DNA of 64,000 nt from Halobellus sp. Atlit-31R. Lineage in GTDB: Archaea > Halobacteriota > Halobacteria > Halobacteriales > Haloferacaceae. Location of the stretch: NCBI GenBank assembly GCA_003665935.1, contig QPLR01000002.1, positions 186,001 to 250,000 on the forward strand, read 5' to 3'. The notes beneath the pieces were generated by a model, which had not been told where the DNA came from, did not search any database, and was given only the letters and a program-made list of their open reading frames with translations. The first letter of the stretch is position 1. Each line of letters starts with the position of its first letter. The translations under genes and the position numbers were made by a program. Below are positions 34,606 to 42,937 of this stretch, piece after piece.

Positions 34606-35604
34606 TCACTGCAGAAGCGACTGCACCGACTCGGAGACGGTCTCCTGTGGTTTCCATCCGAGTCGGTCCCGTACTTTGGAGGTGTCGACGCTAAACTCCT
34701 CAACCATCGTCTCGCCGGCTCGCGGATTCTCGACGAGTTCGACGTCGACGCCGATATCGCGTTCCTCTTCTGCGCTCTCCTGAACGATCTCTGCGATTCG
34801 CATCACGCTCAGGTCCTCGTCGCTGGCGATTTCGTACGTCTCCGTCCCGTTCTCGCCCGCATCCAGCTGTTTCAGTAACCGTTCCGCGCTCCGGAGATAC
34901 ACCCGTGCGATGTCTTTGACGTGAACGAAATTCCGCGCCTGCGTCCCGGGCTCGTAGACAGTGACCGTTTCTCCGGCCAGCGCACGATTCACGAAGAAAT
35001 TGATCACTGTCGGCTTGCTCACGACCGTTCCGTCGACCACGTGTTCGCCGTAGAGATTCGACTTCATAAACAGGTGTGCCGGAAACGCACCGTCGGCGAA
35101 CGTCTCGATTGCCCGTTCGCCGATCAATTTCGTCCGACCGTACCAGTTCAGCGGATCCCGCTTTTGATCTGCCGTGATCGGGAATGACTCCGGATCGCCG
35201 AGGACTGCCATACTAAATGGGAACGCCAGCGCGGCGCCCGTCTTCCGACAGAACCACGCGACGTTGTTCGTTCCGGTCACGTTCACCTCGTACGCCAGAT
35301 CTGCGTTCTCCTCACAATCGTCGACGCCGCTCACCGCCGCGAGATGACAGACGACATCCGCGCCTGCGAGCGCGTCCTCCAGTCGATCACGATTCCGAAC
35401 GTCGACCTGTGCGATATCCACGTCGCCGACGGCGTCGACCTGTCCCCGGTACTGGTTGTCGATCGCGATCAACTCCCACTCCGGGTGGGCCTCCTGGAAT
35501 TCCACGAGGACTCTGCTACCGATGTAGCCGGCAGCGCCGGTGACCGCGATAGTCGGCGTGTCGGTGCTCTCAGTCTCGTCGGCCGAATCAGAATCTCCCG
35601 TCAC
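34606..35604 (-). CDS. NAD-dependent sugar epimerase/dehydratase
   Basis: A protein of 332 residues starting at a GTG that overlaps the stop of the upstream gene (GTGA, 4 bp). A 17-residue acidic tail precedes IAVTGAAGYIGSRVLVEF, the NAD site. Catalytic YxxxK: NWYGRTKLIGERAIE. The substrate-binding part has FVHVKDIARVYLRSAERL. It is an extended SDR of the UDP-glucose 4-epimerase/GDP-4-keto-sugar type; product not predictable. It is third in the operon that begins with the SQD1-like gene. Confidence 0.9.
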   Translation of the reverse strand: MTGDSDSADETESTDTPTIAVTGAAGYIGSRVLVEFQEAHPEWELIAIDNQYRGQVDAVGDVDIAQVDVRNRDRLEDALAGADVVCHLAAVSGVDDCEENADLAYEVNVTGTNNVAWFCRKTGAALAFPFSMAVLGDPESFPITADQKRDPLNWYGRTKLIGERAIETFADGAFPAHLFMKSNLYGEHVVDGTVVSKPTVINFFVNRALAGETVTVYEPGTQARNFVHVKDIARVYLRSAERLLKQLDAGENGTETYEIASDEDLSVMRIAEIVQESAEEERDIGVDVELVENPRAGETMVEEFSVDTSKVRDRLGWKPQETVSESVQSLLQ

Positions 35605-36557
35605 TGTCTTGTTCCGTTTGATTGCCGTAACTTCGCTGCAATGTCCCGGATTCCCTCTCGAAGCGTCCACTCCGGAGAGAATCCGGTCTCGGCGAGTCGA
35701 TCGAAGTTGACGTGATACGACGGACCCGGATGTTCGTCTTCGAGATAAGTCACGTCCAGATCGCGGTTGATCTCCTCGCGCACGATCTCTGCGATTTCCG
35801 AGATACGATAGTTCGCCTCGTTGGACCCCACGTTGTACACTTGCTTCGACCACGAACTGGGTTCGAGTGCCGCGTGAGCGTACGCGCGAGCGGCATCCTG
35901 AACGTGGATGAATGGACGCCAGTTACTCCCGTCGCCGTACACTGTCAGCGGTCGGTCAGTCAATCCGCGAAAGACGAAGTGATTCACCACGAGGTTGAAC
36001 CGCACGCCGGGCGACCAGCCGTAGTTCGTGCTCATCCGGAGGGCGGTCCCGTCAATTCCGTATTCTTCGGTCGCTTCCTCCAGCAGTCCCTCGGAGGCCA
36101 CTTTCGATTCCGCATAGGGGTTGAGGGGGTTCTGTTCGGTCTCCTCGTCGATGTCGGTACTCGCGGCCCGCCCGTAGTTGTTACACGACGAGGCGAGGAC
36201 GACGGTGTCGATGTCGAACTTCCCGGCCGCAGTGAGGACGTTTTCGGTTCCGTCTCGGTTCACTGCGAACGTCTCGGTCTCTCGATCGTGCGTCGATGCC
36301 GCGCCGGTAATCGCCGCGAGGTGGATGATCGCGTCCGCGCCGCGGACGGCGCTCTCGACGTCACCGTACTTGCGTACGTCGCCGCGCTGAAACTCCAACG
36401 AGTCGCCGATACACCCCCCTAAATTCGCGGGTGATCCCGACACCAGCGAGTCGAAGACAGCGACCTGACCGACCCGCGGATCGTCGAGCAACTCCGGAAC
36501 GAGGGCGCTTCCGATGTAACCGCACCCGCCCGTCACTAACACGCGCGTGTCACTCAT
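35601..36557 (-). CDS. NAD-dependent sugar epimerase/dehydratase
   Basis: A protein of 318 residues from MSDTRVLVTGGCGYIGSALVPELL; the ATG shares one base with the TGA of the SQD1-like gene. The catalytic set is in LASSCNNYGRAAS and NPYAESKVASEGLL (YxxxK). It is an extended SDR acting on a nucleotide sugar. Sequence similarity to the gene at 34606 is visible in the NAD site and in the FIHVQDAARAYAHAAL segment, so the two are paralogues. Confidence 0.9.
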   Translation of the reverse strand: MSDTRVLVTGGCGYIGSALVPELLDDPRVGQVAVFDSLVSGSPANLGGCIGDSLEFQRGDVRKYGDVESAVRGADAIIHLAAITGAASTHDRETETFAVNRDGTENVLTAAGKFDIDTVVLASSCNNYGRAASTDIDEETEQNPLNPYAESKVASEGLLEEATEEYGIDGTALRMSTNYGWSPGVRFNLVVNHFVFRGLTDRPLTVYGDGSNWRPFIHVQDAARAYAHAALEPSSWSKQVYNVGSNEANYRISEIAEIVREEINRDLDVTYLEDEHPGPSYHVNFDRLAETGFSPEWTLREGIRDIAAKLRQSNGTRQ

Positions 36558-37732
36558 CAATCAGCACGCTTGGAGGCAACCGACCGTTGTGGCTCGGTTA
36601 GTACGCCCGGGAGGAACCGGTCCTCGTGATTCGCAATCCGTTCCCGTTCTTCGACTAGCGCGCTGAGTATGTCCCTGATCCCCTCTTCGAGCGTCTGGCG
36701 CTGTCCACCCAGAAGGTCGAGGAACGCGTCGTTTTCCATCTCCATCTTGTGCTCTTCGTCCTCCTCTCGGGGGTTTTTGTAATGTTTCACCTCCGCGTCG
36801 AGATCGAACTCCTCGCCGACTTCGGCGATCGTCTCTGCGAGATCATCTATTGCAACCGGACGAGTCACCTGATTGTAGATGTCGATTCCGTCTCCGGAGT
36901 GGTCGCTCTCGACGAGTCGGACCAGACTCTCGATGGTGTCCTCAAGACTCACCATCGGTTTTCGCTGTTCGCCTTTCCCGTACACGGTGATGGGATAGCC
37001 CGCAACGGCTTGCGCGCAGAACCGGTTCACGACCGTACCGAAGTAGTAATCGAAGTCAAATCTGGTCGGGAGATCGTACGCCTCGGTCTCCGGTGTTTCT
37101 GTTCCGTAGACGATCGCCGTTCGAACTTCGCTCATCGGGAACTCGAACTGCGATTCGGCAAGGCGCATATTCGCCGCGTCGAACGACTTCGTCTGATGGT
37201 ACCAACTCCCACCCATCGCGGGGAACGGTACTTCGTCGCGGCCGCCCTTTCGCTCGACGTTGAGGCCCCCCTCTGGAATGGGGAAGTGGGGAGCCCCGTA
37301 TATCCCGGTCGTCGTGGTCTCGATGAAGTGCGTGTCGTTGAGTCCACACTCGTTGAGGCCGTGAAGGAGGTTCAGGTTCATCGAGACGTTGTTCTGCTGC
37401 GTGTAGAGCGCTCGCTCACCGTTAATTGACGAGTAGGGCGCACTCGGCTGTGCCGCAGCGTGTAAAACGACGTCTGGCTCGTGCGTGTCGAGCACCTGCG
37501 TTACGAACTCCCGATCTGCGAGATCCCCCTCGACGAGGCTCAGGTTCCCGACCGATTTGAACCGCTCTCGCGGTTCGTGAATCGGGACGGCGGAGACGCT
37601 TCCTGACTCTTCGACCCAACTTCGCCGAGCGAAGTTGTCCACGCAAACGATTCGCTCGTCGAGTCGATCCGAGAGTCGAAGTGCGGTCGGCCACCCGAGG
37701 TAACCGTCAGCCCCCGTCAGTAGTACAGTCAT
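36557..37732 (-). CDS. UDP-sulfoquinovose synthase family protein (SQD1/Agl3-like)
   Basis: A protein of 391 residues; ATG at 37732. It carries the SQD1-family pattern rather than a general epimerase: GADGYLGWPTALRLSD, SAPYSSINGERALYTQQNN, TTGIYGAPHFPIPEGG, WYHQTKSFD, then FGTVVNRFCAQAVAGYPITV and KNPREEDEEH. Thr141, Tyr178 and Lys182 keep the spacing of Thr145, Tyr182 and Lys186 of plant SQD1. Agl3 of Sulfolobus makes UDP-sulfoquinovose for its N-glycan, and sulfoquinovosamine has been reported in the Haloarcula hispanica N-glycan. It heads a seven-gene operon down to 30334. Confidence 0.85.
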   Translation of the reverse strand: MTVLLTGADGYLGWPTALRLSDRLDERIVCVDNFARRSWVEESGSVSAVPIHEPRERFKSVGNLSLVEGDLADREFVTQVLDTHEPDVVLHAAAQPSAPYSSINGERALYTQQNNVSMNLNLLHGLNECGLNDTHFIETTTTGIYGAPHFPIPEGGLNVERKGGRDEVPFPAMGGSWYHQTKSFDAANMRLAESQFEFPMSEVRTAIVYGTETPETEAYDLPTRFDFDYYFGTVVNRFCAQAVAGYPITVYGKGEQRKPMVSLEDTIESLVRLVESDHSGDGIDIYNQVTRPVAIDDLAETIAEVGEEFDLDAEVKHYKNPREEDEEHKMEMENDAFLDLLGGQRQTLEEGIRDILSALVEERERIANHEDRFLPGVLTEPQRSVASKRAD

Positions 37733-37734
37733 CG

Positions 37735-37753
37735 TTACTCATATTATGAGTAA
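37735..37753. promoter_or_regulatory. TrmB-type operator on the SQD1-like operon promoter
   Basis: TTACTCATA-T-TATGAGTAA is a perfect palindrome and matches TACT-N8-GAGTA, the operator form described for Halobacterium TrmB. It lies 3 bp upstream of the ATG at 37732. A TATA-like minus-strand CCTATTA lies at 37761-37767. The operator would therefore cover the transcription start, the position expected for repression. Confidence 0.7.
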
Positions 37754-37773
37754 CCGGGGGTAATAGGTTTTTC

Positions 37774-38610
37774 CTATGTAGTCGAACTGCTCTCGTGGTG
37801 CCACAGGAGATCGAAGTATTGCCACATTCCGGCGACGAAGGAGGGGTTTTCCGTCACTGCCGCCTGACGCATATGGTTCGGGACTTCCTCCTGTTCGACG
37901 AGGAGAATTCCCTGACCGGAGGTGTACTCCAGGCTGGGATCGATGAACGTCCCTCGCCATGGTAGCATTCGATCGCTCTGACGGACCTCGATGGAGGGGT
38001 ATTCGTCCCGAAGTACCGAGCGAATCTCGGCTTGACGCTGTTGGTTCTCCTCTGAAAGAAACTCCGATGAAAGAAGCAGGCACTGTATCGTGACCTCTCG
38101 CTCTGTGGCTTCTTTTAATGTTGGAGCCACCGCGTCGAGAAATCCGAAGCTTTTGCTCCAGATGACGATACGGTCACGGGCTTCCCGAAATAGCCGGCGA
38201 GTCTCGCGTTCGCTCGGTTCACCGACATCTACGACGTGAAAGAGATCCTCCGTCGGACGGAGTTCGTCCCGGTCGCGATCCTCAACTGGACTATACGTGT
38301 TCACGAACTCCTCTCGGATCGATTCGACGCTGTGTCGATACTCCTCGAAGTCCTGCCGTTGACTCTCGATAGCCCGATCGACGATTTCGTCGGGAGGATA
38401 TGGCTGATACTGCTTCGGCCTTCCGGGAATGACTTTGATGAACCCGGCCTGCGCGAGAGAATCGAGAACTCCATATATTCGGGCTTTCGGGATACCCGTT
38501 GCCTCGGAGAGATTCGGCGCTGTCGTTCGCCCGAGCGAAAGGAGTTCTCGAAGGGCTTTCTCCTCGTACTCCGTGAGATCGAACTGGGAAAGCACGTTTT
38601 CAGAGGCCAT
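37774..38610 (-). CDS. TrmB-family sugar-sensing transcriptional regulator
   Basis: A protein of 278 residues. The N-terminal winged helix (residues ~8-75) is LTEYEEKALRELLSLGRTTAPNLSEATGIPKARIYGVLDSL, the TrmB signature, followed by GRPKQYQPYPPDE. Residues ~80-115 are a linker helix. The rest is a TrmB sensor-like domain, shorter than the ~350-residue Halobacterium TrmB, so ligand binding may differ. It lies between two matching TACT-N8-GAGTA palindromes (37735 and 38684), one on each neighbouring promoter. This points to local control of glycan sugar synthesis. Confidence 0.92.
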   Translation of the reverse strand: MASENVLSQFDLTEYEEKALRELLSLGRTTAPNLSEATGIPKARIYGVLDSLAQAGFIKVIPGRPKQYQPYPPDEIVDRAIESQRQDFEEYRHSVESIREEFVNTYSPVEDRDRDELRPTEDLFHVVDVGEPSERETRRLFREARDRIVIWSKSFGFLDAVAPTLKEATEREVTIQCLLLSSEFLSEENQQRQAEIRSVLRDEYPSIEVRQSDRMLPWRGTFIDPSLEYTSGQGILLVEQEEVPNHMRQAAVTENPSFVAGMWQYFDLLWHHESSSTT

Positions 38611-38660
38611 AGTCGTGTATCGGCGGTGGAGAGAGTAAGTACGTGGTGATTTTACAGAAG

Positions 38661-38669
38661 ATTTATATA
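38661..38669 (+). promoter_or_regulatory. TATA box of the 36-residue gene
   Basis: ATTTATATA is an excellent archaeal TATA match centred about 29 bp before the ATG at 38695, predicting a leaderless or nearly leaderless transcript. Confidence 0.65.
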
Positions 38670-38683
38670 TCCCAACAATTTAA

Positions 38684-38702
38684 TTACTCAGAATATGAGT
38701 AA
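38684..38702. promoter_or_regulatory. second TrmB-type operator, over the start of the small gene
   Basis: TTACTCA-GAATA-TGAGTAA matches the operator at 37735-37753 in both arms and in spacing (TACT-N8-GAGTA). It contains the ATG of the 36-residue gene and should overlap its transcription start. It lies about 75 bp upstream of the TrmB-family gene, which is divergent, so it may also control trmB itself. Confidence 0.7.
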
Positions 38703-38805
38703 CCAACCTGGAGACGAAGATACGCATTTGCGTGAACTCCCGGACGGTGCTGGCTGTACGGAAATCTGGGAACATTTATCCGAATCCCGCAGGGAGAACG
38801 AGTAA
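38695..38805 (+). CDS. small acidic protein of 36 residues
   Basis: Reads MSNQPGDEDTHLRELPDG, then AGCTEIWEHLSESRRENE and stop. A strong TATA box, a leaderless arrangement, a following T8 run and a TrmB-type operator covering the start all support a real gene. The short peptide has one Cys and a C-terminal amphipathic helix. It resembles small haloarchaeal proteins with a GAGCxEIWEHLS core, from memory. The function is unknown; it could be a regulatory microprotein of sugar metabolism. Confidence 0.6.
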   Translation: MSNQPGDEDTHLRELPDGAGCTEIWEHLSESRRENE

Positions 38806-38820
38806 ATCCTGATTTCGCCG

Positions 38821-38828
38821 TTTTTTTT
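38821..38828 (+). terminator. T8 terminator after the small gene
   Basis: A run of eight T on the plus strand, 16 bp after the stop at 38805 and 5 bp before the converging glmS stop. Archaeal polymerase ends at such T runs. Confidence 0.55.
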
Positions 38829-38832
38829 GCGA

Positions 38833-40650
38833 CTACTCCACCGTCACGCTCTTCGCCAGGTTCCGCGGCTTGTCGATGGATCGTCCCTTCAAATTAGCCA
38901 CGTAGTAGCTGAATAGCTGGAAGTACACGTTCGCGACGAGTGGTTCCAACTCCCCTAAATCAGGAACCTCGAACGCTTCATCGACGAACTTCGCCGCATC
39001 CTCCATCTCCTCAGAGGGACAGCCGAGCACGGGCGCACCACGCGACTCTACTTCCTTGACGTTGTTCAGCGTCTCTTCAGCATTCGACCCCTCCGTCAAG
39101 ATAGCCAGCACTGGCGTTTCCGACGTCACCAACGCCAGCGGCCCGTGCTTCAGCTCCCCGGCAGCAAACCCCTCGGCGTGGTCGTAGGAGATCTCTTTCA
39201 ACTTCAGCGCACCCTCCAGTGCCACGGGTGCACCCAGCCGACGTCCGATGAAGAAGAACGCGTCGCCGTCGACGTACTCCTCCGCGGCAACGCGAACCTG
39301 CTCTTCGCGATCCAGCACCTGCTGTACCGCGCCGGGTAACCCGCGAAGATCCGACAGCAACTCACGCGCCTCCTCGGAAGAGACCGTCCCACGTTCACGT
39401 CCGAGATACACAGTAAGAAGCGCCAGCGTCGCGACCTGCGAGCAGAACGTCTTCGTCGCCGCGACGCCGATCTCGGGGCCTGCGCGAATAAACACGGTGT
39501 CATCCACTTCACGCGTCACCGTGCTCCCGAGCGTGTTCGTCACCGCGAGCGTCCGCGCGCCGGCCCGCTTCGCCCGCCGCAGAGCAGAAAGCGTGTCCGC
39601 GGTCTCGCCACTCTGCGTCACGGCGACGACGAGCGTCCGCCAGGGGTCGCGTCCGCCGCCGAACTCGTACTCGGAGGCGATCTCGGCGGATGCGCGCACG
39701 TCAGCGTATTCCTCCAGTAGTTTCGCGGCGTACAGCGCGGCGTGATACGAGGTCCCGCAGGCGACGAACTGGATCTCCTGAAGCGAGTTCAGGTACTCCG
39801 TCGGCAGGTCGATGTCGAGGTCGACCTCACCCTTCACCTCGTCGATGCGGCCGGAGATGGCCTGCCGTAGCGCCGTGGGCTGCTCGTGGATCTCCTTGAG
39901 CATATAGTGCTCGTAGCCGCCCTTCTCGGCCGCTTCGGCGTCCCAGTCGACCTCAACGACATCCCGCGAAGTCGTCTCACCGTCGGCGTACACCGTCGCG
40001 CCCTCCTCGGAAACGTGAATGACGTCGCCGTCCTCGGGGTAGCTCACGCTCCGCGTGTGTTCGACGAACGCTGGGACGTCGCTCGCGAGGAACGTCCCGT
40101 GATCCGCGTAGCCCAGAACCAGGGGATTCCCGCGGCGAGTGGCCACAATCCCCTCGTGACCAGCGGCGACGACGCCGAGCGCGAAGCTCCCCTCAAGCCG
40201 ATCGGCGACAGTCGAGACAGCGTCAACGAGATCCCGGCCCGATGCAAGCACCTCCTCGACGAGATGCGGGACGACCTCCGTGTCGGTCTCGCTGGTGAAC
40301 TCGTGGCCGCAGTTCTCCAACTCCGCCTTCAGTTCGTCGTAGTTCTCGATAATTCCGTTGTGGACGACCGCCACGTCGCCCGATTCGTCCGTGTGAGGGT
40401 GCGCGTTCGCGTCCGTGGGTTCGCCGTGAGTCGACCACCGCGTGTGGCCGATTCCGGTCGTCGAAGTCGAACTCTCGGGGAGGACCTCAGTGAGCGCCGA
40501 CAGCTCACCTTTGCGCTTGTAGACGTCCACGCTGTTCCCCGTGAGGGCGATTCCCGCGGAGTCGTATCCCCGATATTCGAGGTTCGAGAGCCCGTCCCGG
40601 AGGACCGGGAGCGCGTCGTTCCGGCCGACGTAGCCAATGATTCCACACAT
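38833..40650 (-). CDS. glmS: glutamine--fructose-6-phosphate transaminase (isomerising)
   Basis: A protein of 605 residues starting MCGIIGYVGRND, with the N-terminal nucleophile Cys2. Residues ~1-220 form the Ntn glutaminase domain (GHTRWSTHGEP). Two SIS domains follow (FVACGTSYHAALYAAKLLEEY, TQSGETADTL, GRRLGAPVALEGALKLKEISY). The C-terminus ends KSVTVE. It makes glucosamine-6-phosphate, the first step to UDP-GlcNAc and other amino sugars of surface glycans. It follows the nucleotidyltransferase gene after 1 bp. Confidence 0.97.
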   Translation of the reverse strand: MCGIIGYVGRNDALPVLRDGLSNLEYRGYDSAGIALTGNSVDVYKRKGELSALTEVLPESSTSTTGIGHTRWSTHGEPTDANAHPHTDESGDVAVVHNGIIENYDELKAELENCGHEFTSETDTEVVPHLVEEVLASGRDLVDAVSTVADRLEGSFALGVVAAGHEGIVATRRGNPLVLGYADHGTFLASDVPAFVEHTRSVSYPEDGDVIHVSEEGATVYADGETTSRDVVEVDWDAEAAEKGGYEHYMLKEIHEQPTALRQAISGRIDEVKGEVDLDIDLPTEYLNSLQEIQFVACGTSYHAALYAAKLLEEYADVRASAEIASEYEFGGGRDPWRTLVVAVTQSGETADTLSALRRAKRAGARTLAVTNTLGSTVTREVDDTVFIRAGPEIGVAATKTFCSQVATLALLTVYLGRERGTVSSEEARELLSDLRGLPGAVQQVLDREEQVRVAAEEYVDGDAFFFIGRRLGAPVALEGALKLKEISYDHAEGFAAGELKHGPLALVTSETPVLAILTEGSNAEETLNNVKEVESRGAPVLGCPSEEMEDAAKFVDEAFEVPDLGELEPLVANVYFQLFSYYVANLKGRSIDKPRNLAKSVTVE

Positions 40651-40651
40651 A

Positions 40652-41809
40652 CTATCCCCTCCGCACCACGGCGTCGTTCTCGATCCATCCGCTCACATTG
40701 CAGCCTGATTCGACCTGCGCATAATTGCCGAGCACCGTCCCCGGCGAGAGCGTCACGCCGCCGCCCAGTACCGCGTTATCGCCGACCACGCCGCCGAGAC
40801 GGACGTCCTCGTGGACGGCTCCGTCGATCACGACGTCGGTCTCGCCGCCCTCGACCGTCGTGTTCGGTCCGATCGACGCGTTCTCGCCGACGACGCAGTC
40901 TCTGACGACCGCGCCGTCGTCGACGGTCGCATCCGAGAGCACGACGGCGTTCGAGACGACGGCGTTCGAGCCGACTTCGACGTTGTCGCCGAGTGACGTG
41001 CCGGGCAGTACCGTCGCGTTCGGTCGGATGCGAACGTCGGAACCGATCGCGGCTCCTTCGACGACGGTCGCCGAGTCGTGAATCGTCGCCATCTCGGATT
41101 CGGGAGCGTCGAATCGATCGAGTGCTCGACTGTTGACCGAGAGGATGTCCCAGTGGTACGAGACGTCAAGCCAGAGCCCGTCGAACGGGACGGCCCTCAG
41201 CGACTCTCGGTGGTCCTGAAGCACCGTCGTGATCGCGAGCTCCCCTTCGGTTTCGGTCTCGCAGAGCTGCTCGAATATCGACTCGCCGAGGCCGTAGACG
41301 CCGGCGTTGATGTAGTTCGTGCGGACGGCGTGCGCGGGCGGTTTCTCTTCGATCGTTCGTACCGACCGTCCATCGAGTTCGACGACGCCGTAGTTCTCTG
41401 GGTACTGGTGTCGTGTCACCGCCATCACGGGTCGCTCCGTCTCCCGGCGTTCGTCAATCACGGTCGAGATGGCGCTCGGCTCGATGATCCGGTCGCCGTT
41501 GAGTGCGAGGAAGTTGCCGTCAATCCGCGACTCGGCCTGCAGGAGTGCGTGACCGGTGCCGAGCTGCGTCTCCTGCACCGCGTACTCGATGTCGACGTCC
41601 CAGTCGTCGCCGTCACCGAAGTGGCTCTGGATCCTTTCGCGCTTATACCCGACGACGAACACAAACTCGTTGATTCCCGCCTCCTTCGCTGCCTCGAGGA
41701 CGTGTTCGAGGAGAGGTTGGTTGGCGATCGGAAGCATCGGTTTCGGCCGCGTCCGAGTCAACGGCCTGAGCCGTGTTCCCTCGCCGGCGGTGAGGACGAC
41801 TGCCTTCAT
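40652..41809 (-). CDS. bifunctional sugar-1-phosphate nucleotidyltransferase/acetyltransferase-like (GlmU type)
   Basis: A protein of 385 residues from MKAVVLTAGEGTRLRPLTRTRPKPMLPIAN, the pyrophosphorylase signature. Residues ~1-225 form the nucleotidyltransferase domain. From ~240 on there are left-handed beta-helix hexapeptide repeats ending in VLGNYAQVESGCNVSGW. Archaeal homologues such as Sulfolobus ST0452 make UDP-GlcNAc, dTDP-Glc and related donors and also acetylate. Coupling to glmS suggests UDP-GlcNAc synthesis. Confidence 0.92.
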   Translation of the reverse strand: MKAVVLTAGEGTRLRPLTRTRPKPMLPIANQPLLEHVLEAAKEAGINEFVFVVGYKRERIQSHFGDGDDWDVDIEYAVQETQLGTGHALLQAESRIDGNFLALNGDRIIEPSAISTVIDERRETERPVMAVTRHQYPENYGVVELDGRSVRTIEEKPPAHAVRTNYINAGVYGLGESIFEQLCETETEGELAITTVLQDHRESLRAVPFDGLWLDVSYHWDILSVNSRALDRFDAPESEMATIHDSATVVEGAAIGSDVRIRPNATVLPGTSLGDNVEVGSNAVVSNAVVLSDATVDDGAVVRDCVVGENASIGPNTTVEGGETDVVIDGAVHEDVRLGGVVGDNAVLGGGVTLSPGTVLGNYAQVESGCNVSGWIENDAVVRRG

Positions 41810-41870
41810 ACTACCCGTGTTGCAGCACGGGTTGTTCAATATTTTGTATCAGACGTATTCTAAACTCAAT

Positions 41871-42917
41871 CTATGATGAAACGTATACGGTTTGAAGAAG
41901 CTCATTAACAGCTTCCTGCCACGAAATATTTCGATCTGGAGACACCGAAGTATTCTCTAACTGTCTTACCGTTTGAACAATTGAACGTGATGCTGTTTCT
42001 GTGAGTCCGACTATCCCCGCAGTTTCTGTCCAGTCAGATAATCCTCCAGTATCTCGCACCACACACGGCGTCCCAGCCGCCAGCGCCTCCGCGACTGTCA
42101 TCCCGTAGGACTCAAACTCGCTCATCGTTACGTACACCTCTGCTCCAGCATACAACCCCGGCAATTCCTCATCGTCGACATACCCCAGAAACTCGACGCG
42201 ATCCTCAACGCCCTCCTCGCGAGTCACCTTTTCCAACTCTTCACGATACGGCCCGCTTCCAGCAATCAACAGATCGTAATCCGGAAGCTCGGTCATCGCT
42301 CTGATCACGTGCTGAACACCCTTGTACTCCTCCAGCCGACCGACAGTCAACAAGTACGGCCACTCCCGCTCGACTGGCTCGGCTTCGGCGAACCGCTCGA
42401 CGTCCACCCCGTTCGGGATCACCGTCGCATCGACCCCGAAATCCGACTCCAACTCATCACGCTCCCACTCGCTGACCGCGATCACCTCGTCCGCGTGCCG
42501 GACCGCCCACCGACCAAAAGGCCGATACAACGACAGCAGCCGATCGCGAACCGAACTCGCGCTCCCGCCGTGGTAGTGCGTCGTCACGACGAACTTCCGA
42601 TCCCCCGCACCGAGCGCGGCGAAGAACAGGGGGAACGAGTGGTAGTTGTGGGCGTGGACGACATCCCCGTCCGACCGACGAACCGCCACCGCTATCTGCG
42701 GACAGAAATGCATCGCGCCGTTCGGCGCGACGCTCCGGAACCGTCTGACAACGACCCCGTTTCGTCGCTCCCGGCGCTCGCCCTCCGCTCCCGCGTCGGC
42801 CGAAACCACGGTCACCTGGTGACCGCGTTCGACGAGCCGCTCGGAGATCTCCTTGACGTGCGTCTCCACGCCGCCAGACTGCGGCGGATACCGAGGCGTC
42901 ACCTGCAGGATCTTCAT
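41871..42917 (-). CDS. GT4 family glycosyltransferase
   Basis: A protein of 348 residues from MKILQVTPRYPPQSGGVETHVKEIS; codons upstream overlap the preceding gene and are not used. GT-B signatures: VIPNGVDVERFAEAE, LLTVGRLEEYKGVQHVI and the ExxxxxxxE-like SEFESYGMTVAEALAAG. It starts 20 bp after the stop of the membrane GT2 gene, so the two are co-transcribed. The gene becomes AT-rich only in its last ~150 bp. Confidence 0.92.
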   Translation of the reverse strand: MKILQVTPRYPPQSGGVETHVKEISERLVERGHQVTVVSADAGAEGERRERRNGVVVRRFRSVAPNGAMHFCPQIAVAVRRSDGDVVHAHNYHSFPLFFAALGAGDRKFVVTTHYHGGSASSVRDRLLSLYRPFGRWAVRHADEVIAVSEWERDELESDFGVDATVIPNGVDVERFAEAEPVEREWPYLLTVGRLEEYKGVQHVIRAMTELPDYDLLIAGSGPYREELEKVTREEGVEDRVEFLGYVDDEELPGLYAGAEVYVTMSEFESYGMTVAEALAAGTPCVVRDTGGLSDWTETAGIVGLTETASRSIVQTVRQLENTSVSPDRNISWQEAVNELLQTVYVSS

Positions 42918-42937
42918 TCGACGGTCATCTTCCCCCG

